DNA of 64,000 nucleotides from Nitrosospira briensis (GCF_900115125.1 NZ_FOVJ01000003.1:293924-357923); one strand, 5' to 3'; positions 1-9,351 are shown, numbered from the stretch's first letter. Translations and numbers: made by a program. Notes: generated from the sequence alone by a model not told the origin.

Positions 1-1
1 T

Positions 2-88
2 ACAATGGAAACATTGCCGGTTCAGACCGAGATCGGTCGTGCTTTAAATCGTCCCATGACTGCATTGCTTGCAAGGCAGAACGCATAA
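2..88 (+). CDS. 3' end of an unidentified gene cut by the window edge
   Basis: One frame is open from the window edge to a TAA at 86-88 and encodes about 28 residues that read like the C-terminus of a protein (contains VQTEIGRALNRP). The product cannot be identified from so short a tail. It could also be a chance open frame. Confidence 0.3.
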   Translation, partial: TMETLPVQTEIGRALNRPMTALLARQNA

Positions 89-278
89 GACCGTGAGGCC
101 GATGACAATCTACCGGCGCAGATATCCACTCAGGTTTTAGAACTATTGCTCATGTCCGGTGTAAGCGGTAGTCTTTCGATAGCCGCTATTGCGGGCTGGT
201 GGGTGTCCCAAGGGCCTACCATTCCCCGAAAAGATCTATGATTTAAACAATCAGGTTAACCAAGAGGAGGATCAGAAC

Positions 279-1379
279 ATGTCCGACGCCGCCATACAGG
301 ATCGAGCCGCCGGTTCCATCATGGGCGCTTTTATCGGGGATGCCTTAGGCCTTGGCCCCCACTGGTACTACGATCTGGCGGTGCTCCGCCGCGACTACGG
401 CGACTGGATCACGACCTATACCGACCCCAAGCCGGGCCGCTACCATAGCGATCTCAAGGCGGGCAAGCTCTCCCAGAACGGCATCCTACTCCGGCTTATG
501 CTGGCCTCGCTCGTCGCACGCGGCGGCTATGACGAGGCTGATTTCTGCCGGAGAATGGATCAGGAGATTTTTCCGCTGCTAAACGGCATGCCCGTAAACG
601 GCCCTGGCGGATATACCCAGCAATCGATCCGGGATGCCTGGCGCAAGCGTGTCCAGCAGAACCTGCCCTGGGGCCAAACGGGAGGCCAGGCCGATACCAC
701 CGAAGGGATAGCGCGCACCCTCGCTTTGGCGGTTCGCTATGCTTTCCAGCCAGAGGAGTTGGCAGCCGCCATCTCCAGCAATACGCGGCTTACGCAGATC
801 GATGATACTGTGGTTACCCTGACTGTCGCGTACGGGGCGGTGTTGGGCCTCCTGGTGCAGGGGCACAAGCTCAACAGGAGCCTTTCAGGCAAGCTTATGC
901 GATTGTCAAGGGCCGGAAAACTTCCTTTCCATACGATTACGCATACCGACCTGCAGCCGCCGCAGGCGGACTATCCACGGAAAAGCGGGCATTTCGCCTC
1001 TCCGGACGCTTTGCTTACCCCCTCGTATGTGGCTGCAGCCGCGGTGGACCCGGATATCCGGATAGAGCCAGCCTGGAAAGTCTCCATCGTTTATGGCATG
1101 ACATGCGCCATTTACCACCAGCTTCCCGCAGCCTACCATCTCTCTGCCCGCTTTCCCGACGACTTTGAATCCGCTGTGCTCCATGCCATAAATGGTGGCG
1201 GCGAAAACCAAGCCCGCGCCATGTTGACCGGCGCGCTCGTCGGGGCCCAGGTCGGGCTATCGGGAATACCCCCGCGCTTCCTCGATGGCCTGGACGAATC
1301 CGAAACGCTCCAGCGATCGGCCATGGACTTGGGCGCGAAGGTTGGCGCTGCGGCTGCGGCGTCCTCCGCTGGCGTTTAG
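279..1379 (+). CDS. ADP-ribosylglycohydrolase-fold protein, probably non-canonical
   Basis: This 366-residue protein has the all-helical ADP-ribosylglycohydrolase layout: an N-terminal GAFIGDALGLG (usual GxxxGDALG), a central TQIDDTVVTL and a C-terminal glycine-rich GGGENQARAMLTGALVGA. Family enzymes remove ADP-ribose from proteins or small molecules with two Mg ions held by a TDDT motif and a late DTD motif. Here the first site reads KLSQNGILL and the last reads ENQ, so most metal ligands are absent, as in J1-crystallin-like members. It may be catalytically dead or have another activity. I chose the ATG at 279 because GAGGAGG lies at 264-270; an upstream in-frame start at 189 lacks this. Nothing adjacent suggests a substrate. 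Confidence 0.7.
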   Translation: MSDAAIQDRAAGSIMGAFIGDALGLGPHWYYDLAVLRRDYGDWITTYTDPKPGRYHSDLKAGKLSQNGILLRLMLASLVARGGYDEADFCRRMDQEIFPLLNGMPVNGPGGYTQQSIRDAWRKRVQQNLPWGQTGGQADTTEGIARTLALAVRYAFQPEELAAAISSNTRLTQIDDTVVTLTVAYGAVLGLLVQGHKLNRSLSGKLMRLSRAGKLPFHTITHTDLQPPQADYPRKSGHFASPDALLTPSYVAAAAVDPDIRIEPAWKVSIVYGMTCAIYHQLPAAYHLSARFPDDFESAVLHAINGGGENQARAMLTGALVGAQVGLSGIPPRFLDGLDESETLQRSAMDLGAKVGAAAAASSAGV

Positions 1380-1750
1380 GCAACGTAAAAACACCTGCTG
1401 CTCAGCCTCGTGGATGTCCTGTATCAGCACTGTCGCCAACGTCTTGATAAGCAGCTCCTGTAAGGAGTAGCTTGAAGTGGACGATGGGGCTCAGCCAAGG
1501 TCAAGCCTTAATAAACGAAGCGTCCGACGGCTCGCATAGGGTTTCAATACGGTCTCAAGACGCCTAAGCCGTGACATTCAGTTTAGATACCGTCAGAAGG
1601 AAAATCTGGAGTTTTATGCTATAGATAGAGTAGGAAGTGGCTGGGATAGCTGATCTCATGATTGCGCCACCGGTGAATGGGACGGCAGGTGATCGCCCCA
1701 CCAGATATCCAGTTACCTTCATTGGCCTTGTCAACCATCGAGGATTCATC
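1380..1750. other. Intergenic region without a recognised gene
   Basis: These 371 bases separate the ADP-ribosylglycohydrolase-like gene from the AhpD-like gene. I see no convincing coding frame, tRNA or strong terminator. A promoter for the downstream gene is expected here but no clear hexamer pair stands out. Confidence 0.4.
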
Positions 1751-2230
1751 ATGACACAGCGCATTGACTACCAGAAGCAATCCCCTGAACTGTTCAAGAA
1801 ATTCATGGAGTTCAGCATGGCCCTCAGGCACTCCTCGATCGAGGAGTCGATTCATGATCTGGTGAATATCAGGGCGTCGCAGATCAATGGCTGCGCATTC
1901 TGCGTGGACATGCACGTCAAGGAAGCGACGATTCATGGTGAACGACCTCTCCGTCTGCACCATATCGCCATCTGGCGCGAGTCCGCACTGTTTATTCCGC
2001 GCGAGCGCGCTGCGCTGGCATGGACTGAAATCCTTACTAAACTCCCCGCCGAGGGCGTGCCAGATGACGTCTACGAGCATGTTCGGACGCAGTTGTCCGA
2101 GAAGGAATTGTCGGACCTGACATTCCTGGTGATGTCGATCAACGCCTGGAATCGCGTCAGCGTAGGCTTCCAGACCGTACCCGGCTCGTATGACAAGGCA
2201 TTAGGCTTGGAAAAATCCGGTTTGCAGTGA
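1751..2230 (+). CDS. Carboxymuconolactone decarboxylase / AhpD-like protein
   Basis: The 159-residue product carries the AhpD-like core with the redox motif CAFCVDMHVKEA (CxxC followed by a conserved His), in the context LVNIRASQINGCAFCVDMH. In this family the CxxC/His site supports thiol-dependent peroxidase or disulfide reductase activity, often linked to alkylhydroperoxide detoxification. The ATG at 1751 is favoured because AGGA lies 6 nt upstream at 1741-1744 and similarity to the family begins right there; the longer frame from 1637 adds residues without family character. It is a single gene with cupin genes downstream, so the substrate cannot be inferred. Confidence 0.8.
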   Translation: MTQRIDYQKQSPELFKKFMEFSMALRHSSIEESIHDLVNIRASQINGCAFCVDMHVKEATIHGERPLRLHHIAIWRESALFIPRERAALAWTEILTKLPAEGVPDDVYEHVRTQLSEKELSDLTFLVMSINAWNRVSVGFQTVPGSYDKALGLEKSGLQ

Positions 2231-2406
2231 TCACATTGCGTCGGTGCGCGTGACGCCGTTGATTACCAATCAATACCTGGATTGGTACAACTTATATAGG
2301 GCCCTCATTCGAGCTTGGGAGGGAAACACCTGATGAGACTTATGCAGTGACGCTGCTAACGGTTGCACTGGCAGCGCGAGGATCAGGGAAGATTCCACCT
2401 ATAAAA

Positions 2407-2437
2407 CTGGAGCCGCTGTCCAAACGAGCGGCCCCAG
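2407..2437 (+). other. Intergenic hairpin upstream of the cupin pair
   Basis: CTGG-A-GCCGCT at 2407-2417 pairs with AGCGGC-C-CCAG at 2427-2437, giving ten base pairs and one A.C mismatch around a 9-nt loop. No T run follows, so it is not a standard terminator. It may be a leader structure or a small repeat. Confidence 0.4.
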
Positions 2438-2500
2438 CTCTAGTGTGCTGTCCTCTCACACAATTCTAAACCACGATTATCCTTAAAAGGAGCAATGCAC

Positions 2501-2904
2501 ATGTCTGTAAAACCGATGTTGTTGCTGGGATTTCTCATCACCGGTCCTCTTATCATAAACAGTCCCCTAATGGCTCAAGAGACCGTCACGCCGCTCGTAT
2601 CGAAAGATCTGGCAGGAGTTTTTCCGGCAAGGAAGTTCTGATGTATACGGTGGACTTTCCGCCGGGCTATTCAAGCCCTGTCCACCGCCACAATGCGCAG
2701 GTGTTTCTTTACGTACTAGAGGGTTCCATCGTGACGCAGGTGAAAGGCGGAAAAGAAATCACGCTGACGCCAGGTCAGACTTATTATGAAGATCCCAACG
2801 ACATTCACACTGTTTCCCTGAACGCGAGTAGCGCAAAGCCAGCAAAATTTCTTGTTTTCCTGGTTAAGGAGAAAGGTGCTTCATCCCTGGTACTAGAAAA
2901 GTAA
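2501..2904 (+). pseudogene. Secreted cupin gene interrupted by a frameshift
   Basis: Translation from the ATG at 2501 (AAAAGGAG at 2485-2492) gives a signal peptide (MSVKPMLLLGF, cleavage near LMAQE) and then VTPLVSKDLAGVF before a TGA at 2639-2641. The cupin domain continues in another frame from 2641 with MYTVDFPPGYSSPVHRHNAQ and metal-binding-type histidines (HRH, later DIHTV). Joining the frames inside the T5 run at 2619-2623 (one T more or two fewer) restores DLAGV-x-GKEVLMYTVDF, which matches the order of the intact paralogue downstream (VPGKSMKGVLVEYQPG). The cause could be a real mutation, a slippage-prone tract or a sequencing error. The intact form would be a small periplasmic cupin_2 protein of unknown ligand. 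Confidence 0.75.
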
Positions 2905-2960
2905 GCGCCCGCTTTGACTTGCACCGTTGGGCTAGAGTGATAACCACGAAGGAGAACACA

Positions 2961-3377
2961 ATGTTTAATAAATTTCTGTGCGGAGTTGCACTCGCGGCTC
3001 TGTCGGTAAGTGCATCGTTAGCCGATAGCTTGCCTGCTGATAAGTCCAAGGTCACGCTGGTCTTTGATCACGTTCTTCCGAATGTGCCCGGCAAGAGCAT
3101 GAAAGGCGTGCTTGTTGAATACCAGCCGGGTGGTTCATCGCCGGCACATACCCATCCAAAGTCGTCTTTCATCTATGCAACGGTCCTGGAGGGGGAAATT
3201 CGTAGCAAAGTCAATGACGGTCCCGAAAAGGTGTATCGCGCCGGCGAGAACTTCACCGAACTGCCTGGCGATCATCATGGCGTCAGCGCAAACAACAGTA
3301 AGACTCGGCCTGCACGCCTGCTGGCTGTCTTTGTCCTCGATACCGACGAAAAAAACCTCGTCACAGACGATAAATAG
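2961..3377 (+). CDS. Secreted cupin_2-domain protein
   Basis: The 138-residue product has a signal peptide (MFNKFLCGVALAALSVSASLA) and one cupin barrel with GGSSPAHTHPKSSFIYATVLEG as motif 1 (HTH plus a late Glu) and PGDHHGVSAN as motif 2. It is a paralogue of the broken gene just upstream, suggesting a local duplication. The ATG at 2961 follows AAGGAGA by 8 nt. Periplasmic single-domain cupins of this type are widespread; the ligand is unknown and nothing here identifies it. Confidence 0.8.
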   Translation: MFNKFLCGVALAALSVSASLADSLPADKSKVTLVFDHVLPNVPGKSMKGVLVEYQPGGSSPAHTHPKSSFIYATVLEGEIRSKVNDGPEKVYRAGENFTELPGDHHGVSANNSKTRPARLLAVFVLDTDEKNLVTDDK

Positions 3378-3442
3378 TGGGACTAAAAATCACATATTAA
3401 GTACATGAATTCAGTGCTACTTAACCCTCGACTTGCGCTGGT

Positions 3443-4426
3443 TTAGATCCAATGCTGCTGGCGGTACCAACTTACCGCATCCCTTGCTGATTCCTCTATG
3501 GGCCGTGGCTTCAAATCAAGTTCGGCAAAGGTTTTCAAAGGATCGAAATGCATGGTACGTTTTGTAAGCAGAACACCCGTGACAGTGGCCATAGGCATGC
3601 GATGTGAAATATGGTCGGCCCATAATTCACTGAACCAGCCAATCGCCAGCGCTAGGGGATATGGAATGGTCCATCGTGGCGCAGGGCGATTTACAATTTG
3701 CCCAAGAATTTGAAGCCACTCGATCAACTGATAGTTGTGTCCTCCGAGCAGATATCGAACGCCCGGTCGACCCCGTTCCATTGCGCGCACCAGTCCATCC
3801 GCCACGTCGCGGACATCAATCAGGTTCAATTTACAATCAAGATAGGCCGGAATCTTGCCCTGACAGAACGCAACCGAAAGACGGGTTGGAGGCGTTTGAT
3901 TTCTATCCCCCGGTCCGACCGGCAACGTGGGACTGCATACAACGACTGGGGCGCCGGCTTCGGCTAGTTGGAACACCGCTTGTTCCGCACGAAATTTGCT
4001 CAAGCAGTAAGGCCCGATCATATCCTTTTCGCGAAAGCGCACGGACTCAACGGCTCCACCGCTGAACTCGTTCGATGTAAGAATACTTTCGGTGCTCACA
4101 TAAAGCGCCCGGCTCACGCCGCTGTCAAGTGCCGCCCGAATGACATTGAGAGCGCCAGTGTGATTAATTTCGTTAAATTCAGCGCGATTACGGCGCCAAA
4201 GATTTGGATCAGCAGCCAGATGATAGACACGATCGCAACCGCGCACCATATTTCGCATCGCTCCTGAGTCTCGAACATCTGCTCGAACGAGTTCAATGCG
4301 TTCAAGGGGTAAATGACTTACTACAGCGGCAGGATGCTCAAGAACCCGTACCGGTTCGCCTCGAGCGAGCAGATGCTGCACGAGATGCGAACCAATAAAT
4401 CCGCCGCCGCCCGTGACCAGGTTCAC
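3443..4426 (-). CDS. NAD(P)-dependent sugar epimerase/dehydratase, HpnA-like
   Basis: The 327-residue extended SDR protein starts with the Rossmann motif TGGGGFIGSHL and has the YCLSK (YxxxK) catalytic pair and the upstream Ser (VSTES). The segment CDRVYHLAADPNLWRRN resembles hopanoid-associated epimerases (HpnA) and related nucleotide-sugar enzymes. Its start overlaps the stop of the upstream ketopantoate-reductase-like gene by four bases (ATGA), so the two are probably one minus-strand operon. No hopanoid gene is visible nearby, so the substrate is unknown. Confidence 0.75.
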   Translation of the reverse strand: MNLVTGGGGFIGSHLVQHLLARGEPVRVLEHPAAVVSHLPLERIELVRADVRDSGAMRNMVRGCDRVYHLAADPNLWRRNRAEFNEINHTGALNVIRAALDSGVSRALYVSTESILTSNEFSGGAVESVRFREKDMIGPYCLSKFRAEQAVFQLAEAGAPVVVCSPTLPVGPGDRNQTPPTRLSVAFCQGKIPAYLDCKLNLIDVRDVADGLVRAMERGRPGVRYLLGGHNYQLIEWLQILGQIVNRPAPRWTIPYPLALAIGWFSELWADHISHRMPMATVTGVLLTKRTMHFDPLKTFAELDLKPRPIEESARDAVSWYRQQHWI

Positions 4427-5430
4427 TTCAAAGCACCATGTGGCAGAGAAGCCGCGAGATGATGAAGGTGCGCTCGTGCCTGAGGGAGTCGCTCACCAGA
4501 GATTCGAGCAATCAGATTGATAACGGCATTATTAATTGGACAGGGAAAGCCTCCTGCAAGTCGAACAAGATGCCCGTTATAAGCATCAATCTCAGTTTGT
4601 CCGCTTCCCATATCCGGACTCATGGAACAATATGTCCCTCGCAAGGAAGGACGGAAGAATACCCCCATGAATTTGGGCAGGATGGGGGTTTGCAATATGC
4701 GCATGACGGTGTTGGGATGAAATGGCCCAATTTGTTCGAGCGTAAGGCCGGCGTAACGCAGGATGGAATAATTTTCCTGCAGTAAAGCGAAGAATAGTTT
4801 TTGCGTGAGCGGTTCGATGAGCAGCTCTGCGTTGTCAACACCGGCGCTTGCTGCCAGCGGTGAAATGGCTGCGTTGTACATCAGTTTCGTTGCCTTGAAT
4901 GGCCCAATGTCTGAAACGCGCTGGACGGGAAATAGTTTGCCTTCGGTAAACGCGGAGGCAAGAGCGTCGATATGTTCATGTTCTGCTGCGCTTGTTGCCT
5001 TTCGCCGCGGGCCAATGTGCAAAGACCCCGCGCGGGTAATGCGAGCGCTGACGCGATCAGCGGGGCATTCGGAAACAAATGAAGCAATGGCTTCTGCAGG
5101 GTGGTCACGTTCCTCAAGTTTATTGTCATAGCCATTTTGAATTGGCAGCAATGCTTGAGTGTTCGCGATCCGTTGCAGAACCGGAGCGTTATCGAATGTT
5201 TTTGTGCATAGCAACACTACCTTGTCCGTTGGCGGCACCCATTCATCAAAATGAATGAAGTGCGCGCCGCAAATGGGCTGGCCGTCGAGCATCACTTCAT
5301 CCCGGCGGCCAGCGGCGATCTTTTCTGGGTTCGAATCGACCATGGTTACGTCCCATCCAGCACGGATAAGACATGCTGCTGCTGCAACGCCAATACCTCC
5401 GGCGCCAATAATATGTGCTGACGATTTCAT
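4423..5430 (-). CDS. Ketopantoate reductase (PanE/ApbA)-family protein
   Basis: The product (335 residues from the ATG at 5430) opens with HIIGAGGIGVAAAACLIRAG, a GxGxxG NADP-binding motif, followed by VDSNPEKI and the family-typical LLCTKTFDNAPVL. Family members reduce ketopantoate to pantoate in pantothenate synthesis, but many paralogues act on other 2-oxo acids, and no pantothenate gene lies nearby. An in-frame TTG at 5460 would add ten residues; neither start has a clear Shine-Dalgarno. The gene is coupled to the downstream epimerase by a four-base overlap. Confidence 0.7.
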   Translation of the reverse strand: MKSSAHIIGAGGIGVAAAACLIRAGWDVTMVDSNPEKIAAGRRDEVMLDGQPICGAHFIHFDEWVPPTDKVVLLCTKTFDNAPVLQRIANTQALLPIQNGYDNKLEERDHPAEAIASFVSECPADRVSARITRAGSLHIGPRRKATSAAEHEHIDALASAFTEGKLFPVQRVSDIGPFKATKLMYNAAISPLAASAGVDNAELLIEPLTQKLFFALLQENYSILRYAGLTLEQIGPFHPNTVMRILQTPILPKFMGVFFRPSLRGTYCSMSPDMGSGQTEIDAYNGHLVRLAGGFPCPINNAVINLIARISGERLPQARAHLHHLAASLPHGALK

Positions 5431-5775
5431 ATCGAGAAATGTTGGCAATGTGCCGAGCAAGGCTAGCAGGACAGGCTAGAAGCGGCCTTGGATTACCATA
5501 AACCCTTCTATTCCTACAGCCAGTGAGGCTTGATATGCCTACTTACACGGCGCCATCTGTTAACTCATACATATACTCATATATTGCGTTTAATTTGAGC
5601 CGGCCACTGTGCGGTTTCATACATAGCATTTTTTGTATTTCTATACTGCTCCAGGCGTTAAGCTTCTTTTATCCTCACTGTAGGGCACCGCACAGAAGCT
5701 CCAGTACATATATTTCATTATCGACAAGTCGGTCTTTGGGCTACGCTCTTCAAATGACAAATAGTGAGCAGAACC
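5431..5775. other. AT-rich divergent intergenic region
   Basis: These 345 bases lie between the minus-strand reductase gene and the plus-strand DJ-1-like gene and are visibly AT-rich (for example around 5560-5660). Promoters for both directions are expected. I see no RNA gene or convincing small ORF. Confidence 0.4.
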
Positions 5776-6546
5776 ATGAAAGCAACCAACAGGATACTTA
5801 TCGTCGTGACAAATGATGACGAATTCCAAAAGGTGGGAATCAGGACGGGGCTGTGGCTTGGCGAGCTGATCCATTTTTGGGAGGTCGCCGAGGAGGCAGG
5901 TTACCAAATGGACATCGCTAGCCCATCGGGCGGGAAAGTCCCTATCGATCCGGAAAGCGTAATCCTCCCGAAGGTGGGTGATGTGGCAGGTTTGAAAGGC
6001 GAAGTCTTTAAGCGGTACGAAAACAGGGCCTTCATGAACCTGCTGGATAACACGCTAAAGGTGTCGGACGTCGACCCTGCCGCATATGATGCTGTATACA
6101 TGGCAGGGGGACATGGAGTCATGTTCGATTTCCCCAACAGCGAGTCCCTGGCAGCGTTGACGGCCAGGTTTTATGAGTCGAACAAAGTTATTTCGGCTGT
6201 ATGCCATGGACCGTGTGGACTGCTGGAGGCAAAGCTGAGCAACGGGGAATATCTGATTAAAGGTAAGAATGTAACCGGCTTTTCGTGGAATGAAGAACTC
6301 CTGGCAAAACGCGATCATGCAGTTCCATTCAATCTGGAGGAAGAGCTGCAAAGGCGGGATGCCAATTACAGCAAGGCCTTAGTACCCTTTACAACACATG
6401 TTGTAGAGGATGGTCTATTGATTACGGGCCAAAATCCTGGAAGTGCTCATGCCGTGGGAAAGGCCGTAGTCAAGAAACTCCAGGAGCTGACACGAGAAGC
6501 TCCGACTCCGCAGTCGCCTGAAAAGACACCCGGGGAAGTGGCGTGA
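5776..6546 (+). CDS. DJ-1/PfpI-family protein (Hsp31/glyoxalase III-like)
   Basis: The 256-residue protein has the nucleophile elbow ISAVCHGPCGLL with Cys143 and His144, a partner Glu30 in GLWLGELIHFW, and the family motif MAGGHGVMFDFP. The insert IASPSGGKVPIDPESV is typical of the larger Hsp31-like branch, whose members act as glutathione-independent glyoxalases or deglycases/chaperones. The ATG at 5776 begins the conserved N-terminal strand; a GTG four codons earlier is less likely. The C-terminal 20 residues are a proline-rich tail of no known role. No glyoxalase partner gene is adjacent. Confidence 0.8.
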   Translation: MKATNRILIVVTNDDEFQKVGIRTGLWLGELIHFWEVAEEAGYQMDIASPSGGKVPIDPESVILPKVGDVAGLKGEVFKRYENRAFMNLLDNTLKVSDVDPAAYDAVYMAGGHGVMFDFPNSESLAALTARFYESNKVISAVCHGPCGLLEAKLSNGEYLIKGKNVTGFSWNEELLAKRDHAVPFNLEEELQRRDANYSKALVPFTTHVVEDGLLITGQNPGSAHAVGKAVVKKLQELTREAPTPQSPEKTPGEVA

Positions 6547-6657
6547 ATGTCCCTGGTGAGATTCGAAGCATTAGTAAAGCTTTTTTACGCTATCGTCGAA
6601 GACATTCCGCAAGTTCAACTGTTTTTCCGTGTGCCGGATAAAGCTTGGCTGACGTAA
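6547..6657 (+). CDS. Possible 36-codon ORF directly after the DJ-1-like gene
   Basis: An ATG follows the DJ-1-like stop codon without a gap (TGAATG) and opens a 36-codon frame rich in hydrophobic and aromatic residues, ending at TAA 6655-6657. A purine-rich stretch (GGGGAAGTGG) precedes it. It could be translationally coupled or be chance. The remaining bases up to rtcB at 6832 show nothing else convincing. Confidence 0.22.
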   Translation: MSLVRFEALVKLFYAIVEDIPQVQLFFRVPDKAWLT

Positions 6658-6831
6658 TCAACAAAACCACCGGCTCTCTTCATCATTCGGTGTTTGATTA
6701 CAGCTCTCCAGGGAAGCACTTGGTGTTGCCGCTTGGCCCGTCCTTCGGACACGTCGAACCAAAAACAGCCGCCTTTGTCCACAACGTACCCCCATTGTAA
6801 AAGCACGTTCGCGTGATCGAGGCCTCTGGCA

Positions 6832-8043
6832 ATGAAGAATATTTATAGCGAGGAAGGTTTCAGACCTATCAAGGCCTGGAGTGATGTTGATGACGACGCG
6901 CTTTCCCAAGCCAGGAATCTTGCGCGACTGCCTTTCGTCGATCGACACGGTATTGCCCTCATGCCCGATTGCCATCTTGGCAAAGGTACGACGGTTGGCA
7001 CCGTAATCGCAACAGACAAAGCCATCATACCCGCCGCGGTAGGTGTCGATATCGGCTGCGGCATGAACGCCGTCCGCCTTTCCCTCAAAGCTTCCAACCT
7101 GCCGGATTCGTTGCTCTCTGTCCGTCGCCAGATTGAACGTGATGTTCCCCTGGGTGCTGGCGGAAGCCGCAAAAAACCGGTTGCACTGGGCAAGCTTTCC
7201 TCTGCGCTTAACGAGGGTCATGGCTACAAGCGATGGTACGGGCGTTTCGCCCAGAGTCGAAAGACCGATGAGATCAGCCTGTTAAAAAAGGCCGAATCAC
7301 AACTCGGAACTTTGGGCTCAGGCAATCACTTCATCGAGTTGTGCACAGATGAGAATCAGGACGTGTGGGTGATGCTCCACTCTGGTTCCCGGGGTATTGG
7401 CAACATGATCGGAAGCTATTTCATCGAAAAAGCCCGGCGCCGGATGGAACGCCTTTCCATTCACCTGCCGGATGGCGATCTTGCGTGGCTGGCAGAAGGC
7501 GAGGATGACTTCGACGATTATGTGGAGGCTGTTGACTGGGCGCAGGACTATGCGCTCGAGAACCGGCGGATCATGATGGAGACAACAATAGCAGCGTTAC
7601 GACGCCACATTCCCATTAATTTTACCCTTACCCGGGAAGCCATTAACTGTCATCACAATTACGTGGAAAAGGAAACGCACTTCGGGCGGAATTTATGGGT
7701 GACCCGCAAGGGAGCAATACGTGCGCGGGTGGACGACCTGGGTATTATTCCCGGCTCAATGGGCCAGCGGAGCTATATAGTGCGGGGGAAGGGCGAACTT
7801 GAATCCTACTGCTCCTGCTCGCACGGTGCGGGCCGCAAAATGTCCCGAAGTCAGGCGCGAAGCATATTTACAGTTGCTGACCTGGTTCAGCAGACCAAAG
7901 GGGTCGAGTGTCGCAAGGATAAAATGGTGTTGGACGAAATACCCTCATCGTATAAGGACATCGATGAGGTGATGGCAAACCAGGCAGACCTGGTGGAAGT
8001 AGTTCACACGTTAAAAGCAGTGATGTGCGTCAAAGGAAGTTGA
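6832..8043 (+). CDS. rtcB: RNA-splicing ligase RtcB
   Basis: RtcB joins 2',3'-cyclic phosphate (or 3'-phosphate) and 5'-OH RNA ends using Mn and GTP through a histidine-GMP intermediate. The 403-residue length fits the bacterial enzyme. Visible motifs, in order, are MPDCHLGKG, GVDIGCGM (the metal-binding Cys), GSGNHFIEL, HSGSRGIG, CHHNYVEKE, SMGQRSYIVRG and CSHGAGR, whose His is the guanylylated residue. No rtcA, archease or RtcR-type activator is next to it, so it is not the classic inducible operon. A tRNA-Leu gene lies convergently just downstream. Confidence 0.95.
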   Translation: MKNIYSEEGFRPIKAWSDVDDDALSQARNLARLPFVDRHGIALMPDCHLGKGTTVGTVIATDKAIIPAAVGVDIGCGMNAVRLSLKASNLPDSLLSVRRQIERDVPLGAGGSRKKPVALGKLSSALNEGHGYKRWYGRFAQSRKTDEISLLKKAESQLGTLGSGNHFIELCTDENQDVWVMLHSGSRGIGNMIGSYFIEKARRRMERLSIHLPDGDLAWLAEGEDDFDDYVEAVDWAQDYALENRRIMMETTIAALRRHIPINFTLTREAINCHHNYVEKETHFGRNLWVTRKGAIRARVDDLGIIPGSMGQRSYIVRGKGELESYCSCSHGAGRKMSRSQARSIFTVADLVQQTKGVECRKDKMVLDEIPSSYKDIDEVMANQADLVEVVHTLKAVMCVKGS

Positions 8044-8111
8044 GAACGATGGCGCTCAAGTCCGGTAAATCTGGATATTTATACTTATTCGGACTTATTT
8101 GGTCTATCTGA

Positions 8112-8198
8112 TGGTGCCGGGAGGGGGAATCGAACCCCCATGACCTCGCGGTCGCGGGATTTTGAGTCCCGTGCGTCTACCAATTCCGCCATCCCGGC
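8112..8198 (-). tRNA. tRNA-Leu (anticodon CAA)
   Basis: On the minus strand the acceptor GCCGGGA (8192-8198) pairs with TCCCGGC, followed by the discriminator A and an encoded CCA (8112-8114). The D-arm (TTGGTAGACGC), a long class II variable arm and the T-loop GGTTCGATTCC are all present. The anticodon loop CTCAAAA gives CAA, reading UUG codons. Confidence 0.95.
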
Positions 8199-8285
8199 AT
8201 GATTTGCCTGCTTCTTTTCAGGAGAGGCATTATTACTGAAAACCTGAATCGCGGCAACTTGCATAAGCAAGGTCGAGCGTATCGG

Positions 8286-8298
8286 TATAATACGCGCG
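8286..8298 (+). promoter_or_regulatory. Consensus -10 hexamer abutting the queA start
   Basis: TATAAT lies at 8286-8291 and is separated from the queA ATG by only seven bases (ACGCGCG), with no Shine-Dalgarno in between. Transcription starting 7 nt after the hexamer would begin at or next to the A of the start codon, so the message may be leaderless. The best -35 match, TTGCAT at 8259-8264, is 21 nt upstream, which is longer than usual. Confidence 0.5.
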
Positions 8299-9351
8299 AT
8301 GAAAATTCAGGATTTCGATTTCGATCTTCCCCCTGAACTCATCGCGCAGTTTCCGGCCGGGCAGCGGGCGAGCAGCCGCATGCTGCACATGGAAGGATCT
8401 ACAGGTGGATTGCGGGACGCGATGTTTGCCGATCTGCCTGACTATCTACACGCGGGTGACGTGATGGTATTTAACGACACTCGCGTCATTAAGGCGCGCC
8501 TGTATGGTGTAAAGGATAGCGGAGGCAGGGTAGAGGTGATGGTGGAGCGTGTGCTGGATACGCACCGCGTACTGGCGGTTATACGCGCCGGTCACTCGCC
8601 AAAGCCCGCTTCAAAGCTTTTTCTGGCTGATGCAATCGAAGTGACGGTACTGGCGCACGAGCACGGTTTTTATACCTTGCATTTCGATCACGAAACCGCG
8701 GTAATCGAGCTACTGGAACGCTACGGCAATCTGCCGTTGCCGCCTTACATTTCGCGACCCGCTACACAGGCGGATGAGGCACGCTATCAAACCGTCTATG
8801 CGACGCAGACCGGCGCCGTCGCAGCGCCTACGGCGGGTTTGCATTTCGATGACGTTATACTGAAGAAACTGACCGATATGGGCGTGGTTACTGCCTACAT
8901 AACGCTGCACGTCGGGTCAGGTACGTTTCAGCCAGTTCGGGTGGAAAATATTGCGGATCACAAAATGCACAGGGAAATTTTTCATGTGCCGCCGGAAACA
9001 GTTGAATCAATCCGGCAGGCGAAAGCCGGAGGGGGACGAGTACTGGCGGTCGGCACGACATCGCTGCGAGCGCTGGAAGCCGCAGCAGCGAGTATCGAGG
9101 GGATTGACGGAAGCGGCGGCGAATTGAAACCCGGTCGTGGCGAGACGGATATTTTTATCACGCCGGGTTATCGTTTTCGCGTGGTGGAGCGTCTGCTGAC
9201 CAATTTTCATTTGCCCCGCTCAACCTTGCTGATGCTGGTCTCCGCGTTTGGCGGACTCGAAAACATCCGCCGCGCCTACCGGCATGCGATAGATGAGCGC
9301 TATCGTTTTTTCAGTTATGGCGATGCCATGCTGATCGAGAGGGAATCATAG
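8299..9351 (+). CDS. queA: S-adenosylmethionine:tRNA ribosyltransferase-isomerase QueA
   Basis: QueA transfers and isomerises the ribosyl group of S-adenosylmethionine onto preQ1 in tRNA to make epoxyqueuosine at wobble position 34. The 350-residue length is typical. Recognisable stretches are [64 protein letters not shown] and [15 protein letters not shown]. The next gene is tgt, which inserts the preQ1 base in the preceding step, so the pair covers two consecutive steps. Confidence 0.97.
   Translation: MKIQDFDFDLPPELIAQFPAGQRASSRMLHMEGSTGGLRDAMFADLPDYLHAGDVMVFNDTRVIKARLYGVKDSGGRVEVMVERVLDTHRVLAVIRAGHSPKPASKLFLADAIEVTVLAHEHGFYTLHFDHETAVIELLERYGNLPLPPYISRPATQADEARYQTVYATQTGAVAAPTAGLHFDDVILKKLTDMGVVTAYITLHVGSGTFQPVRVENIADHKMHREIFHVPPETVESIRQAKAGGGRVLAVGTTSLRALEAAAASIEGIDGSGGELKPGRGETDIFITPGYRFRVVERLLTNFHLPRSTLLMLVSAFGGLENIRRAYRHAIDERYRFFSYGDAMLIERES

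Noticed and set aside
8058..8096. Inverted repeat AAGTCCG/CGGACTT after rtcB
   Set aside because: The 25-nt loop and lack of a clear T run make a terminator unlikely.
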